Assembly (NCBI GenBank): GCA_003602535.1
Contig: QQSA01000097.1
Coordinates: forward strand, 10,499 to 42,726
Source of the DNA: Candidatus Poseidoniales archaeon
GTDB lineage: Archaea; Thermoplasmatota; Poseidoniia; Poseidoniales; Poseidoniaceae
DNA: 32,228 bases
Direction: 5' to 3'
A program made the translations under genes and the position numbers. The notes below the pieces were generated by a model. The model was given only the letters and a program-made list of their open reading frames with translations. It had not been told where the DNA came from and ran no database searches. This document shows, in pieces, positions 15,506 to 24,340 of this stretch. How positions within the stretch are numbered: position 1 is the stretch's first letter; each line of letters starts with the position of its first letter.

Positions 15506-16171
15506 ATGGCGGGGAATTGTGTAGCACTCGTCAGTGGTGGAATAGACTCTCCTGTGGCAGTTGCAAGAATGTTGATGCAAGGATGGAAAATTTACCCACT
15601 ACACGCATCACAAGAGCTGATAACGGGCCCAAATGCAGAAAAGAAAACTATCGCATTACTCCGCCATTTTCTAGAGATGGATGGGCCGCTTGGAGAAGCT
15701 GCTAGAGAAAACCTTTCGCGTGAATTAATCGTGGTTCCCGTGGCAGAACAATTATCTCTTTTTACAGAAAAATGGAATCACACAGAATATTTCATCCATA
15801 TGAAGAGATTATTCAATGCTATAGCAACTATTAGAGGTGCTCAAGTTGATGCTACACATGTATTGACTGGAGAAAACTTGGGTCAGGTTTCTAGTCAAAC
15901 ACTAGGTAATTTGGGAGGTGTTGAAATCGCAACACCATTACTTCCTCTTAGACCATTATTGGCATTTGATAAAGTGACAATTATGACAATGGCCCGTAAG
16001 TTAGGAACATTACCGATCAGTGAAGGGCCAGAGGTCTGCGATGCTTTGGGTCCAAGTAAACCAACGACTGTTGCAAATAAAGAATGGTTAGAACAATCAG
16101 AGGAAAGGGCCGGTGGTTTGCACAACCTTGCTGCTACTAGTTTTTCTCAGCTCAGAATAGTGAATCTTTGA
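15506..16171 (+). CDS. ThiI-type PP-loop sulfurtransferase, catalytic domain only
   Basis: The 221-residue protein is the adenylating (PP-loop) domain of ThiI, which makes 4-thiouridine at tRNA position 8 and in some organisms aids thiamine synthesis. The ATP loop VALVSGGIDSPVAVA starts near residue 6. THVLTGENLGQVSSQTLGNL and LRPLLAFDKVTIMTMARKLG are ThiI-specific, and EVCDALGPSKPTT holds Cys178 at the position of the catalytic cysteine. Full ThiI (about 390-480 residues) has an N-terminal ferredoxin-like plus THUMP module that binds tRNA; it is missing here, so a separate THUMP protein may be needed. ATG 15506 is preferred; ATG 15479 would add nine residues. Confidence 0.8.
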   Translation: MAGNCVALVSGGIDSPVAVARMLMQGWKIYPLHASQELITGPNAEKKTIALLRHFLEMDGPLGEAARENLSRELIVVPVAEQLSLFTEKWNHTEYFIHMKRLFNAIATIRGAQVDATHVLTGENLGQVSSQTLGNLGGVEIATPLLPLRPLLAFDKVTIMTMARKLGTLPISEGPEVCDALGPSKPTTVANKEWLEQSEERAGGLHNLAATSFSQLRIVNL

Positions 16172-16177
16172 GACAAC

Positions 16178-16205
16178 CGGGTCCCCCCCTTAGGGGGGGT
16201 ACCCG
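16178..16205. repeat. Palindrome CGGGT-C7-TTA-G7-T-ACCCG after the ThiI-like gene
   Basis: A 12-bp inverted repeat with TTA loop and one bulged T starts 6 nt after the stop codon of the upstream gene. Its C-run/TTA/G-run core is the same as in the palindrome at 13360. The box A-like CTTTTATG at about 16224 that probably serves the next gene lies just beyond it, so this hairpin may separate two transcripts. Confidence 0.65.
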
Positions 16206-16268
16206 TAGACACTTCCCCGTCGGTCTTTTATGTCAGACTAAACTGGAGGAGGAGAGAGGGTGGCCCCA

Positions 16269-19200
16269 ATGAATCATAATAAGAATGCAATTACCGCTTT
16301 GGTTTTCTCATGTTTAATGCTCTTAACTCCATTAGCAGGAGCCGCGAATATCACTAGTTTTGGTGGCGGAACAAGCGAAGTAACAGTCGATGTCAGAGAT
16401 GGTCCTGATTATACAAATAGCGTTGACGGAGTAGTAGTACTACCATCAGGAAACACGGTCACTAGTGCTTCGATGAAGGTTTCAACAGATATGGCCACTC
16501 ATGAGGATTATTCTTCAGTAAATTCAGATAACCAACAGTATGTATGGGACCCTCAATACAACAACCAGCAAACCGAATATTCTACATTGAGTGATTTTAC
16601 ATATAACGCAGATACAGTGAAACTAATCAGTGGAGGATTCTCTACAGACTTTGAAAGAACAGAATCTAATTTCTTTGATGACACAGCTCCTCCTGTAGTG
16701 GAGATGTCTGGCTGGCAACACGGCACCCTATCTCAGTCTACAGTTTTGAATGATAATTGTAACACTGGAAACGATTGTTGGGGTACGAATATGTATGACT
16801 GGGACAATGATTACACCAATGATGATGGTACCTCACAATTCTCATACAGTATGATTTCACCTGCATTGGAAGTCCAACCAGGTTCACCAATTGCTAAATT
16901 TTCTAGTTGGCACGGGCTGCATTGGTCGGAAACAAATCCTGGAACAAACCCAACTAAAACCTACTATGATTGTGGATATGTAATGGTTAGGAGTTCATCC
17001 ACACCGAATTTCAATCCTGCTGATCCATGGACTCATCTTGAATTCGATATCGTTAACTCCACAGGTATCGGTTACTCTAATGGATTATATCCAATAGGTA
17101 ATGGAAATGGTAGGATCCAGACCTGCGACGGACTTCCCACATCCGCTTATGCCCTGGGCGGAGAATCAACTGATTCTACTCTGAATCCTAATGGATGGGG
17201 TACTTTAGCACTTAATCTGGATTCATTCAAAAATAATTATGTCCAATTAAAGTTCGTATTAACACATAATTCCGGTAGTGGTGTACCATATAATGCCACA
17301 ATGCCAGGATGGTTTATCGATGATTTCAGAATGGGAGATCCTCTTCCACAATCTGGTTCTATGACCGTCAAAGGTTTTACTCCAATCCAAAACCCTAACC
17401 CTGGATTCCCTGATGGATACGGTGTTCTCAATATTGAACAAGAAACATCTCCTACTAACTCTCTCACAGTTTCAATCCTTCGTGGTAGTACAACTGAAGT
17501 TGTAGTTGATACGAATGGAAATCAAATGACAGGTTTAGAAGGTCCAATCATCGAACTGTGGGATATTGATTCATCAGAATATCCAGTGGTCGACTTTAAG
17601 TTCGATTTCGATACGGGACAATACAAGTTGTCAACTGCAGTATTACATGGATTTAATGTTGGAACTAGAGTTGGTACTGGTCTAAATGATACAAATGTGA
17701 TATTTGATCCAACAGTAATGGATGGAGTTTGGCAAACATCTGGTGGGGGCCAACCTCTATTCTATACGCCAACAATTTTGGATGATTCATTCAGTGAACC
17801 ATTGTACACATCAAAATTCTCTCAACCAATCGTAGGAGTTACTCCTGTGGTTCTGGATGACTGTAGTGAAGATCCGCATGTTGAATTGAACTTACGTGAC
17901 AATTCAATTATCAATCTAACAGTGGGACAAAAGTGGGTTCCGGCCACTCCAATTTTCGGATTTACCAGCATGGTGTCTTATGAAAATCCATGTGGCATGT
18001 CTGAACTATGGTTCGACTTAGAATTCGGTCACAATGCCGAAGGAGTAACTTTGGATATTGCTGAAGATGGAGATGTTGAATGGGCTATGAATGAACCAGC
18101 ATTTGGAGCATTTGGCCGCCAGACTACTCTTTGGGGTGGATTCATCGATGGAGCTAATCAGGGGATTGATCAGACCACTCTTACATTAAATTCCAATGGT
18201 GAAGCAACAGGTGGAAGTTTCATGCTACCTCTAGATTCTGATGTGAAATTGGCAGATGTAATCTTGTCAGGCAACACTGCTGGAGCCTTTGATTTGTCAC
18301 TTGTAGCTAGTGGCCAAGAAGTAGATCTGGGAACAATGGAAAACAGATCACTGATTGCATACGAAACTGTTTATCCAATGTTTTCTTTGAAGGATGCTTT
18401 GAATAGTCTATTGAATAATCCTCTATTGGCCCCTTCACACATTGATGATTATGGCAATCAATGGGCGACATTCAACTTTGAAGTCGTAAATATCAACGCT
18501 TCAAGCGGCTCCCAGGTTACAGTTAGCAATCTAGATGTGATTTATGATTGGGAAACAACTCTTGACGCCGCTGAAAATTTCGATAGAGAACTCAATCAGG
18601 GAATTGCATTAGGAACTGGAGCGAATGTCGAAGTTCCATTATCACTTTCCGCAGGTAGTGGTGGAGCAGTCAAGTTCTCCGACTTGTCGATTACCACTTC
18701 AACTGGATACGACTCAGCTCTTACCCTTACAGGTAGCCCAGCGGGGTTGTATCCTAACGGTGATATTATTGAGGCAGTTTCAATTCACAGCGTTGATCAA
18801 TCTACTGGAGCCTCATTTGCAGAGTCTAGGTTAAGGATGGAATCGTCAAGTGGGGTTGTCGAATTAGGATTTTCAGAATTATCATCGTTCAGTGAAGTCT
18901 ATGATCCTATGAATTTGGTTACTATGGAATCTTCAACTTACACCAATGTTGGTGATGAGATTCATGTGACTTGGAGATTCAGAATAAACACAGCTTGGGA
19001 AGATACTGCTGAACTTCGTTTGTATGCAAGTTTGATTGCAAGTAATGGAGTGAATGGTTTACCGGGTGCAGTGGTTTTGGCACCTTTAGATGGTAATGCA
19101 ATAGAGAATGATGCAATGATTGAATCTTTCAAACTATTGAATGACGCAGGTGTTGAACAAAATCTGACATCAGCTAGTTCAAATCAGAATATACAATTGG

Positions 19201-22097
19201 TTGGAAGTGTGCGCCTTGAGGGCTTAGATGTTTCACCAGATCCTACTTCGTACAATCTTTCACTACAGCGTTGGAACGTTGAAACAATTAACGGAACTGT
19301 GGTAACAGAATGGGTCGAAGTATCGAATTCAACAGGTGTAATCGGTGGCGATTTTGATTGGAATATCAATCTTGGAGAAAATGCTGCAGGACAGGCAACT
19401 TACCGATTTATGATGGATGGATATGAAGGAGGAGACACCTTGTGCCCACCTTCTCCAATCGTTTCAGATTCAGAATGTGCAATACCGTTCAACCTTTCGA
19501 TTGATACCTTCTCACCTTCATTGGTAAATATCTCAGTTCTGAAATCATCAAACTACGATCCTACAATTTGGTCGAATTGGAGAGGATTAGTTGATGACAC
19601 TTGGGTTCTACCTAATGCGAATCAGAAAGTTAGAGTTTTGGCACAAGATATTCCTATGCCTCCAAGCACTTTAGACATGTACTATTGGGTTGAATATGAC
19701 CACGATGCAGATTCCGACGGAATAGCAGATCCTGATGAGTATCAGCATTTAGTCCTACAAAGTGATGGTAACTTACCAATAGCAAATTACAGTGGAGTCT
19801 TCAGTGATAACGCCAACAAAGGACAAGATCCACCTGGTAAGGTGAGCATCTACATCGAAGGTAATGATGTTGGAGGAAATGCAATTGAGGGAGGCATGCC
19901 AGGCTTCGAAGATGATTTGGTAACTTATGTTTCAATGGATGCAAAGACGCCAAATATCAGAAATTTCTTTATCGAAGATTCTCAAGGTAAGAGATTACAC
20001 AATCCTAACGAAGGAGCCCCTCTGTATATGGGTCCTTGGAATATGACAATGTTCGCTGGTAATGAATACCATCTGATTGTCGAGGCAACCGATGAAAATG
20101 GATGGAGAGATATCAATTATTTCGAAATCGACCTTGGTCCAGAAGACATGGTTGTGTATTATTCACCACGTAATGAATCAGCGTGGACCGATTCAGAAGA
20201 TATTGAGATCATTGAAGCAAGCAATGAGAGCGATGGCCCTCAGGTTCTAAGAATGGATGGCGGTCGACTAATCGATCCATTCGAAGATGAATTCTATCTT
20301 GACCTTCCAATAAGAATGAATTGGGACATTGTTGGCATCGGCTCGACTACCTATGTGCCACAATTGAGAATCAAGGATATGGATCGTGACCCTTCGTTGA
20401 TGAGTGAATCAGGTGGAAGGCACAAGCAGCGATGGGTATACAGTGATGGAATCCAACTTGATTATCGAAATGGAATCACTCCATCATTCACAGATATGTC
20501 TGAACCTTATTCACAAAATATTGAGACTTCATTCGTATTCCCACTGGATACAATTTCATTAGAGGGGCAATACGCATATGTTGAAGGTATAAACAACGGT
20601 GTTTACATCTTGCCTGCTGGTGAATTTACCCTTGAGATAACCAGGCTTGAGGCTACTATGGATCCTCAAAGAGGATACTTCCCTTACCCTGCAGGAGGAG
20701 CGGATGGTTCCAAAACAGATGGTCCTACATTACACACATTCGATGACGGTAGTTTCAACATCAATATCACAGCACCTCCAATTACAAATGAGTATGTTTA
20801 CCAATTTAGGCTAGTCAATCTGCCTGATGGAGCAACTGATGATACAGCAACTATTTGTGAAGGTAACAACGCATTTGGATGTGGTTCCTTCAAGATTAAG
20901 GTAGACGCTTTGCAACCAGATTTGAAAGATGAAACATGGACTGCTAGTTCAGGACTTAATCAAGAAATACTAGCGAATGTCATGCCATCATCCTCAATTC
21001 ATTGTATTGATGTCCAAGCAAAAATCGACGAAAACGCAGCGTTGATAGCAGGAGAAGTAAATTTGAGATGGTTATTCTATTCCGACTCCAAATCAATACC
21101 TCCTGTAACTTGGCCTGTATATGAGAACACATTCAATACTCAGGAAGCACAATCTTATCCGATGGAAGTAGATGTACTTGGAGGAGAGTATCTGGTTTCT
21201 GCAGAATGTGTTGATTTATGGCAGCATCCAGATGATCCAACAAGAAATGATGTCGAAGACCGAGGCATAGACCTGGTTCTATGGATTGAAGGAAGAGATT
21301 CTGCGGGCTGGGCTATCGATGGCGGTGGACCGAATGTCGCCGGCGGAGTCAGTCCAATATACCACTCTGAAGCCGTCAATTCCAGATACCGTTTGGACTA
21401 TGAGCAAGCAACATTCCAAGTAATCGATGTGACATTGTTCCCTAAGAATCCGGAAGTTGGCGATTCTCCTGAATTAGAGATTTCTCTGATAAACGATGGT
21501 AATATCGACGGTAACATTACATTGGAAATCCAATCTGTAAAGGAAGGTGGCTTCCCAACAACAGAGACAACTTATACTACTAGTGAGATTGAGAAAGGTC
21601 AAACTTTGAAAATCTCTGTTGATGATTTAGAGCCATTCGCAAGTTCGACTAGTGGAATGTATTACATTATTATCGATGCAGATACAAATCAGGTTCTGTA
21701 TCAAGGGAATTGGACTAATCGTTCAGATACCTTCAATGTTGCAGAATCTTCTGAAGATGAAGGGTTGTTATCCGGCTCAGGTATGTTGATAGTTGTAGGA
21801 TTAGGTGCTTTGATTCTGATTCTATTAGTTGCGGTTGTGGTATTGGCAAAGCGTAATTCAGATGGTGGGACATATGAGTATGAATATGAATATGAAGCTG
21901 AAGAACAAAAATCTTACGCGGATATTCCAGCAGTAGAGGTTGGTGCTTTAGCAGGTCCACCCGATACCAATGTCGACCCATTAATGGCAGCAGCATTAGC
22001 CGAATTCCCTCAATGGGACCAAGCAACAATTCAGGGCTACTTTGACCAAGGATGGGATATTGACACACTTCGTGATTGGGTTAACAACAACCAGTGA
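16269..22097 (+). CDS. Giant secreted surface protein with C-terminal membrane anchor
   Basis: The 1942-residue protein begins with a signal peptide (MNHNKNAITALVFSCLMLL, cleavage probably after AGA). Residues about 120-355 resemble the MAM/M6-peptidase-associated beta-sandwich, with FSTDFERTESNFFDD and the closing GWFIDDFRMG. A long beta-rich, Asn/Asp/Ser-rich region follows, including a calcium-loop motif DADSDGIADPDEY near 1145. A CARDB-like domain (VIDVTLFPKNPEVGDSPELE) is near 1715-1800. One transmembrane helix is at about 1838-1863, then a cytoplasmic tail with YEYEYEYEAEE and a compact end, FPQWDQATIQGYFDQGWDID. No catalytic motif is seen; adhesion or polymer binding is likely. ATG 16269 is chosen (GAGGGTGG 5 nt upstream, CTTTTATG about 40 nt upstream); GTG 16260 is possible. 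Confidence 0.82.
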   Translation: MNHNKNAITALVFSCLMLLTPLAGAANITSFGGGTSEVTVDVRDGPDYTNSVDGVVVLPSGNTVTSASMKVSTDMATHEDYSSVNSDNQQYVWDPQYNNQQTEYSTLSDFTYNADTVKLISGGFSTDFERTESNFFDDTAPPVVEMSGWQHGTLSQSTVLNDNCNTGNDCWGTNMYDWDNDYTNDDGTSQFSYSMISPALEVQPGSPIAKFSSWHGLHWSETNPGTNPTKTYYDCGYVMVRSSSTPNFNPADPWTHLEFDIVNSTGIGYSNGLYPIGNGNGRIQTCDGLPTSAYALGGESTDSTLNPNGWGTLALNLDSFKNNYVQLKFVLTHNSGSGVPYNATMPGWFIDDFRMGDPLPQSGSMTVKGFTPIQNPNPGFPDGYGVLNIEQETSPTNSLTVSILRGSTTEVVVDTNGNQMTGLEGPIIELWDIDSSEYPVVDFKFDFDTGQYKLSTAVLHGFNVGTRVGTGLNDTNVIFDPTVMDGVWQTSGGGQPLFYTPTILDDSFSEPLYTSKFSQPIVGVTPVVLDDCSEDPHVELNLRDNSIINLTVGQKWVPATPIFGFTSMVSYENPCGMSELWFDLEFGHNAEGVTLDIAEDGDVEWAMNEPAFGAFGRQTTLWGGFIDGANQGIDQTTLTLNSNGEATGGSFMLPLDSDVKLADVILSGNTAGAFDLSLVASGQEVDLGTMENRSLIAYETVYPMFSLKDALNSLLNNPLLAPSHIDDYGNQWATFNFEVVNINASSGSQVTVSNLDVIYDWETTLDAAENFDRELNQGIALGTGANVEVPLSLSAGSGGAVKFSDLSITTSTGYDSALTLTGSPAGLYPNGDIIEAVSIHSVDQSTGASFAESRLRMESSSGVVELGFSELSSFSEVYDPMNLVTMESSTYTNVGDEIHVTWRFRINTAWEDTAELRLYASLIASNGVNGLPGAVVLAPLDGNAIENDAMIESFKLLNDAGVEQNLTSASSNQNIQLVGSVRLEGLDVSPDPTSYNLSLQRWNVETINGTVVTEWVEVSNSTGVIGGDFDWNINLGENAAGQATYRFMMDGYEGGDTLCPPSPIVSDSECAIPFNLSIDTFSPSLVNISVLKSSNYDPTIWSNWRGLVDDTWVLPNANQKVRVLAQDIPMPPSTLDMYYWVEYDHDADSDGIADPDEYQHLVLQSDGNLPIANYSGVFSDNANKGQDPPGKVSIYIEGNDVGGNAIEGGMPGFEDDLVTYVSMDAKTPNIRNFFIEDSQGKRLHNPNEGAPLYMGPWNMTMFAGNEYHLIVEATDENGWRDINYFEIDLGPEDMVVYYSPRNESAWTDSEDIEIIEASNESDGPQVLRMDGGRLIDPFEDEFYLDLPIRMNWDIVGIGSTTYVPQLRIKDMDRDPSLMSESGGRHKQRWVYSDGIQLDYRNGITPSFTDMSEPYSQNIETSFVFPLDTISLEGQYAYVEGINNGVYILPAGEFTLEITRLEATMDPQRGYFPYPAGGADGSKTDGPTLHTFDDGSFNINITAPPITNEYVYQFRLVNLPDGATDDTATICEGNNAFGCGSFKIKVDALQPDLKDETWTASSGLNQEILANVMPSSSIHCIDVQAKIDENAALIAGEVNLRWLFYSDSKSIPPVTWPVYENTFNTQEAQSYPMEVDVLGGEYLVSAECVDLWQHPDDPTRNDVEDRGIDLVLWIEGRDSAGWAIDGGGPNVAGGVSPIYHSEAVNSRYRLDYEQATFQVIDVTLFPKNPEVGDSPELEISLINDGNIDGNITLEIQSVKEGGFPTTETTYTTSEIEKGQTLKISVDDLEPFASSTSGMYYIIIDADTNQVLYQGNWTNRSDTFNVAESSEDEGLLSGSGMLIVVGLGALILILLVAVVVLAKRNSDGGTYEYEYEYEAEEQKSYADIPAVEVGALAGPPDTNVDPLMAAALAEFPQWDQATIQGYFDQGWDIDTLRDWVNNNQ

Positions 22098-22103
22098 TCG
22101 ATT

Positions 22104-22904
22104 ATGAATCTAGATTGGGAAGATATCCATTGGAAAGATCCCGATGGTGGCACAATAGTGCTACACGGATTCTTACCTACTGTGGTTTTACCAAATAAGA
22201 TGAGGCCTAGAATTCAATGGCATGGATTAGCAATTATTGGGTCAAGCGAAGAACCTGAAGTTTGGGAGGAAGAAGAAAAATCTGAGTCCAAAGACCCAGG
22301 AATTAATCTTGATAGTGCCATCCTAAATGGTGGTTTAGATGGCTTATATCTCGAAATGTTATCATGGGGTGTTGAAGGCTTACAAGTAGGTAAATTTCCA
22401 GATCCTGAGCCAAGGCGTTTGCATAAAGCAGCTATGAATCACGGTCGACCAGTTTTCTTCGCAGAACCCGATATGGATGACGAAACGTGGGCTGATTTTT
22501 TGGGTAGAGAGGCTAAAGCAATGACAAGGCCTCTAAAGCTGTTAAGGATTGTTTTTACTTCGAGGAGATGGCGAAAAGGAATCAAGAAAATGCGTAAGCA
22601 TATTGTTGAACAACCTCCAAGGGAACCGGATGGTTTGCAAGCGGCAAGTGCTCTTGCTGCTACATGGTGGTTATTGAACCGTCAAAATTCCGAAGAAGAA
22701 TTGAATTTGGAGAAGGATCTAAGATTAGCAAGTAGATTGCGTGGTGGATTAGCATCTCTAAGAAAGGAACATGGAGATGATGCGGTACTACTGGTGCCGA
22801 TACAACAGGCCAGCAAAGAATCTATCCTTTTTGCACTGGATACTATTCCTGAAGCAGAGGAGAGTTCATCACTCTCCGGTTCTTCGGATAAAGAGGAGGA
22901 GTGA
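22104..22904 (+). CDS. Conserved-looking soluble protein of unknown function, faintly TraB-like
   Basis: A 266-residue soluble protein starting 6 nt after the giant surface protein gene. It has GGLDGLYLEMLSWGVEGLQV and GRPVFFAEPDMDDETWADFL in the first half. A basic helix (SRRWRKGIKKMRKHI), a helical segment with KDLRLASRLRGGLASLRKEH, and a strand DAVLLVPIQQASKESILFAL fill the second half. The last part recalls the 'RD..LA..L' and terminal strand of TraB/PrgY-type proteins, but the GxxH motif of that family is absent, so this is only a weak hint. The C-terminus is an acidic Ser/Glu tail. Its place in a run with the surface protein and a TBP-like gene gives no clear role. Confidence 0.6.
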   Translation: MNLDWEDIHWKDPDGGTIVLHGFLPTVVLPNKMRPRIQWHGLAIIGSSEEPEVWEEEEKSESKDPGINLDSAILNGGLDGLYLEMLSWGVEGLQVGKFPDPEPRRLHKAAMNHGRPVFFAEPDMDDETWADFLGREAKAMTRPLKLLRIVFTSRRWRKGIKKMRKHIVEQPPREPDGLQAASALAATWWLLNRQNSEEELNLEKDLRLASRLRGGLASLRKEHGDDAVLLVPIQQASKESILFALDTIPEAEESSSLSGSSDKEEE

Positions 22905-22906
22905 GA

Positions 22907-23446
22907 ATGGGCGCACAAAATAACATCGAAGTTAGGGTCGAGAATCTTCTAGTTCGATTCACTCCATCGCCTCCTGTTGACCTTGAAGAGGCTGTAGAGC
23001 GCCTTGGAGGAGTAAAGAACGGCGATGTGATTATCAAGATGCTAGATGTTCCTCGTGCAACTTTAATCATCGATGAAGAAGGCCGTATTATTGTTCACGG
23101 GACTCATCGAATAGAAGCTGCTAGAGCAGCAGCAAAAGAAATGCTTCTCCGCATGGGCCGTGATGATTCTGGATTGGTTGCTGAATTAGGACCCATTGTG
23201 GCATCATTCAATTTCGGAGAAGTGGTTCCAATCCACAATTTACGAATGAATTTAGGTAGCGGGACTACTTCAATAGATGAAAGATTAGGTTGCCTGAGGT
23301 TAAACGATACAAGACACGATCTCGAATTGCTAATCTGGGCTGATGGTCGTTGTGTTGCTTTGAACGCTCGCCATCAAAACATGGTTGCCATGGCGGCAGT
23401 GCATTGGAAATCTAAATTTGCAAATAAAAAATCGCTCAAGGCGTGA
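22907..23446 (+). CDS. Diverged TBP-like protein (two TBP-type repeats)
   Basis: The 179-residue protein has the length and two-repeat plan of archaeal TATA-binding protein. Repeat 1 (about 5-85) has VRVENLLVRFTPSPPVDLEE, then AVERLGGV, PRATLIIDEEGRIIVHGTHR and EAARAAAKEML. These follow the TBP order of strand, helix, 'aaliF.sGkivvtGaks' strands and long helix. Repeat 2 (about 90-179) has PIVASFNFGEVVPIHNLRMN, LLIWADGRCVALNARHQNMV and a last helix. The FPG(L/V)xYR segments that hold the DNA-kinking phenylalanines in true TBP are not recognisable, so TATA bending is doubtful. ATG 22907 has GGAGG 6 nt upstream. I am fairly sure of the fold relation, unsure of function. Confidence 0.65.
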   Translation: MGAQNNIEVRVENLLVRFTPSPPVDLEEAVERLGGVKNGDVIIKMLDVPRATLIIDEEGRIIVHGTHRIEAARAAAKEMLLRMGRDDSGLVAELGPIVASFNFGEVVPIHNLRMNLGSGTTSIDERLGCLRLNDTRHDLELLIWADGRCVALNARHQNMVAMAAVHWKSKFANKKSLKA

Positions 23447-23451
23447 GATTT

Positions 23452-24294
23452 ATGGATTGGAAAGGGCCAATCCTTGACAATCATTTCCATCTTAATCGTG
23501 AAGGAAGATACTTAGATGCAGCTAGAGATTTTTTGAGAGTAGGAGGAACCGATTTAGTTTTGGTCCATTGTCCTGATTTTGCTAAACCTCCTACTACCAG
23601 AGATGGGCACAAATCATCGTATGCCAATACAATTTCAATGGCCGAAGAAGTTAGAAAACTTGGATTAAATGTTCGTGTCATACTTGGCCCGCATCCTGCA
23701 GCATTCGCTCACCAATTCGAAACATTGGGCGATCGAGCTGAGGAAAATTACTGGGACAGTATCGAAACTGCTCTTGATTTTGTTCATGAAGGTAAGGCGC
23801 ATGGAGTTGGAGAAGTAGGTAGGCCTCATTGGAAAGTTTCTGATGAGATTTGGCAACGATCAAATGCGTTACTTCTAGAAACTATGGAAATGGCTGCGAA
23901 AGAAAGCATACCACTGCAACTTCACGTTGAAGGAGAATCTGATGAAACATATGGTGAATTAGCATCGATGGCGGATAAGGCAGGGTTGTCACGTGAACGT
24001 TTAGTCAGACACTATGCTCCACCAAGGGTAGAATCTTCTTACACCCAAGGAATAACTCCAAGTGTACTCGCAGGTAGTGGTTCAATTGAGGAATTAATGT
24101 CGACATATGACAACTCCTCACATGGTTTCATGCTTGAAACCGACTACATGGATGACCCGCGAAGACCGGGGGCAGTTCTTGGTCCAAAAACAGTTCCAAA
24201 AAGAACTAGACAATTGCTCGCAGCAGGTTTAGATGAAGAGATTCTGTATTGTTGTCATAGGGATTTACCTGACCGTATATATGGTCCATACTAA
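23452..24294 (+). CDS. TatD-related metal-dependent hydrolase (COG1831-like)
   Basis: A 280-residue amidohydrolase-superfamily protein of the archaeal TatD-related branch. The metal-binding HxH is in DNHFHLN at about 9-15. GVGEVGRPHW carries the bridging Glu, LQLHVEG and VRHYAPP further His ligands, and the C-terminal LETDYMDDPRRPGAVLGPKT with VPKR is the hallmark of this branch. TatD proteins are nucleases or esterases, but for this archaeal group the substrate is not established. ATG 23452 is chosen; GTG 23443, overlapping the upstream stop as GTGA, is equally likely and adds three residues. It is in the same run as the TBP-like gene. Confidence 0.85.
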   Translation: MDWKGPILDNHFHLNREGRYLDAARDFLRVGGTDLVLVHCPDFAKPPTTRDGHKSSYANTISMAEEVRKLGLNVRVILGPHPAAFAHQFETLGDRAEENYWDSIETALDFVHEGKAHGVGEVGRPHWKVSDEIWQRSNALLLETMEMAAKESIPLQLHVEGESDETYGELASMADKAGLSRERLVRHYAPPRVESSYTQGITPSVLAGSGSIEELMSTYDNSSHGFMLETDYMDDPRRPGAVLGPKTVPKRTRQLLAAGLDEEILYCCHRDLPDRIYGPY

Positions 24295-24340
24295 CCAAGA
24301 CTTCTTGACCTTAATTCACCTCGGGTTATTTGGTGGAACT

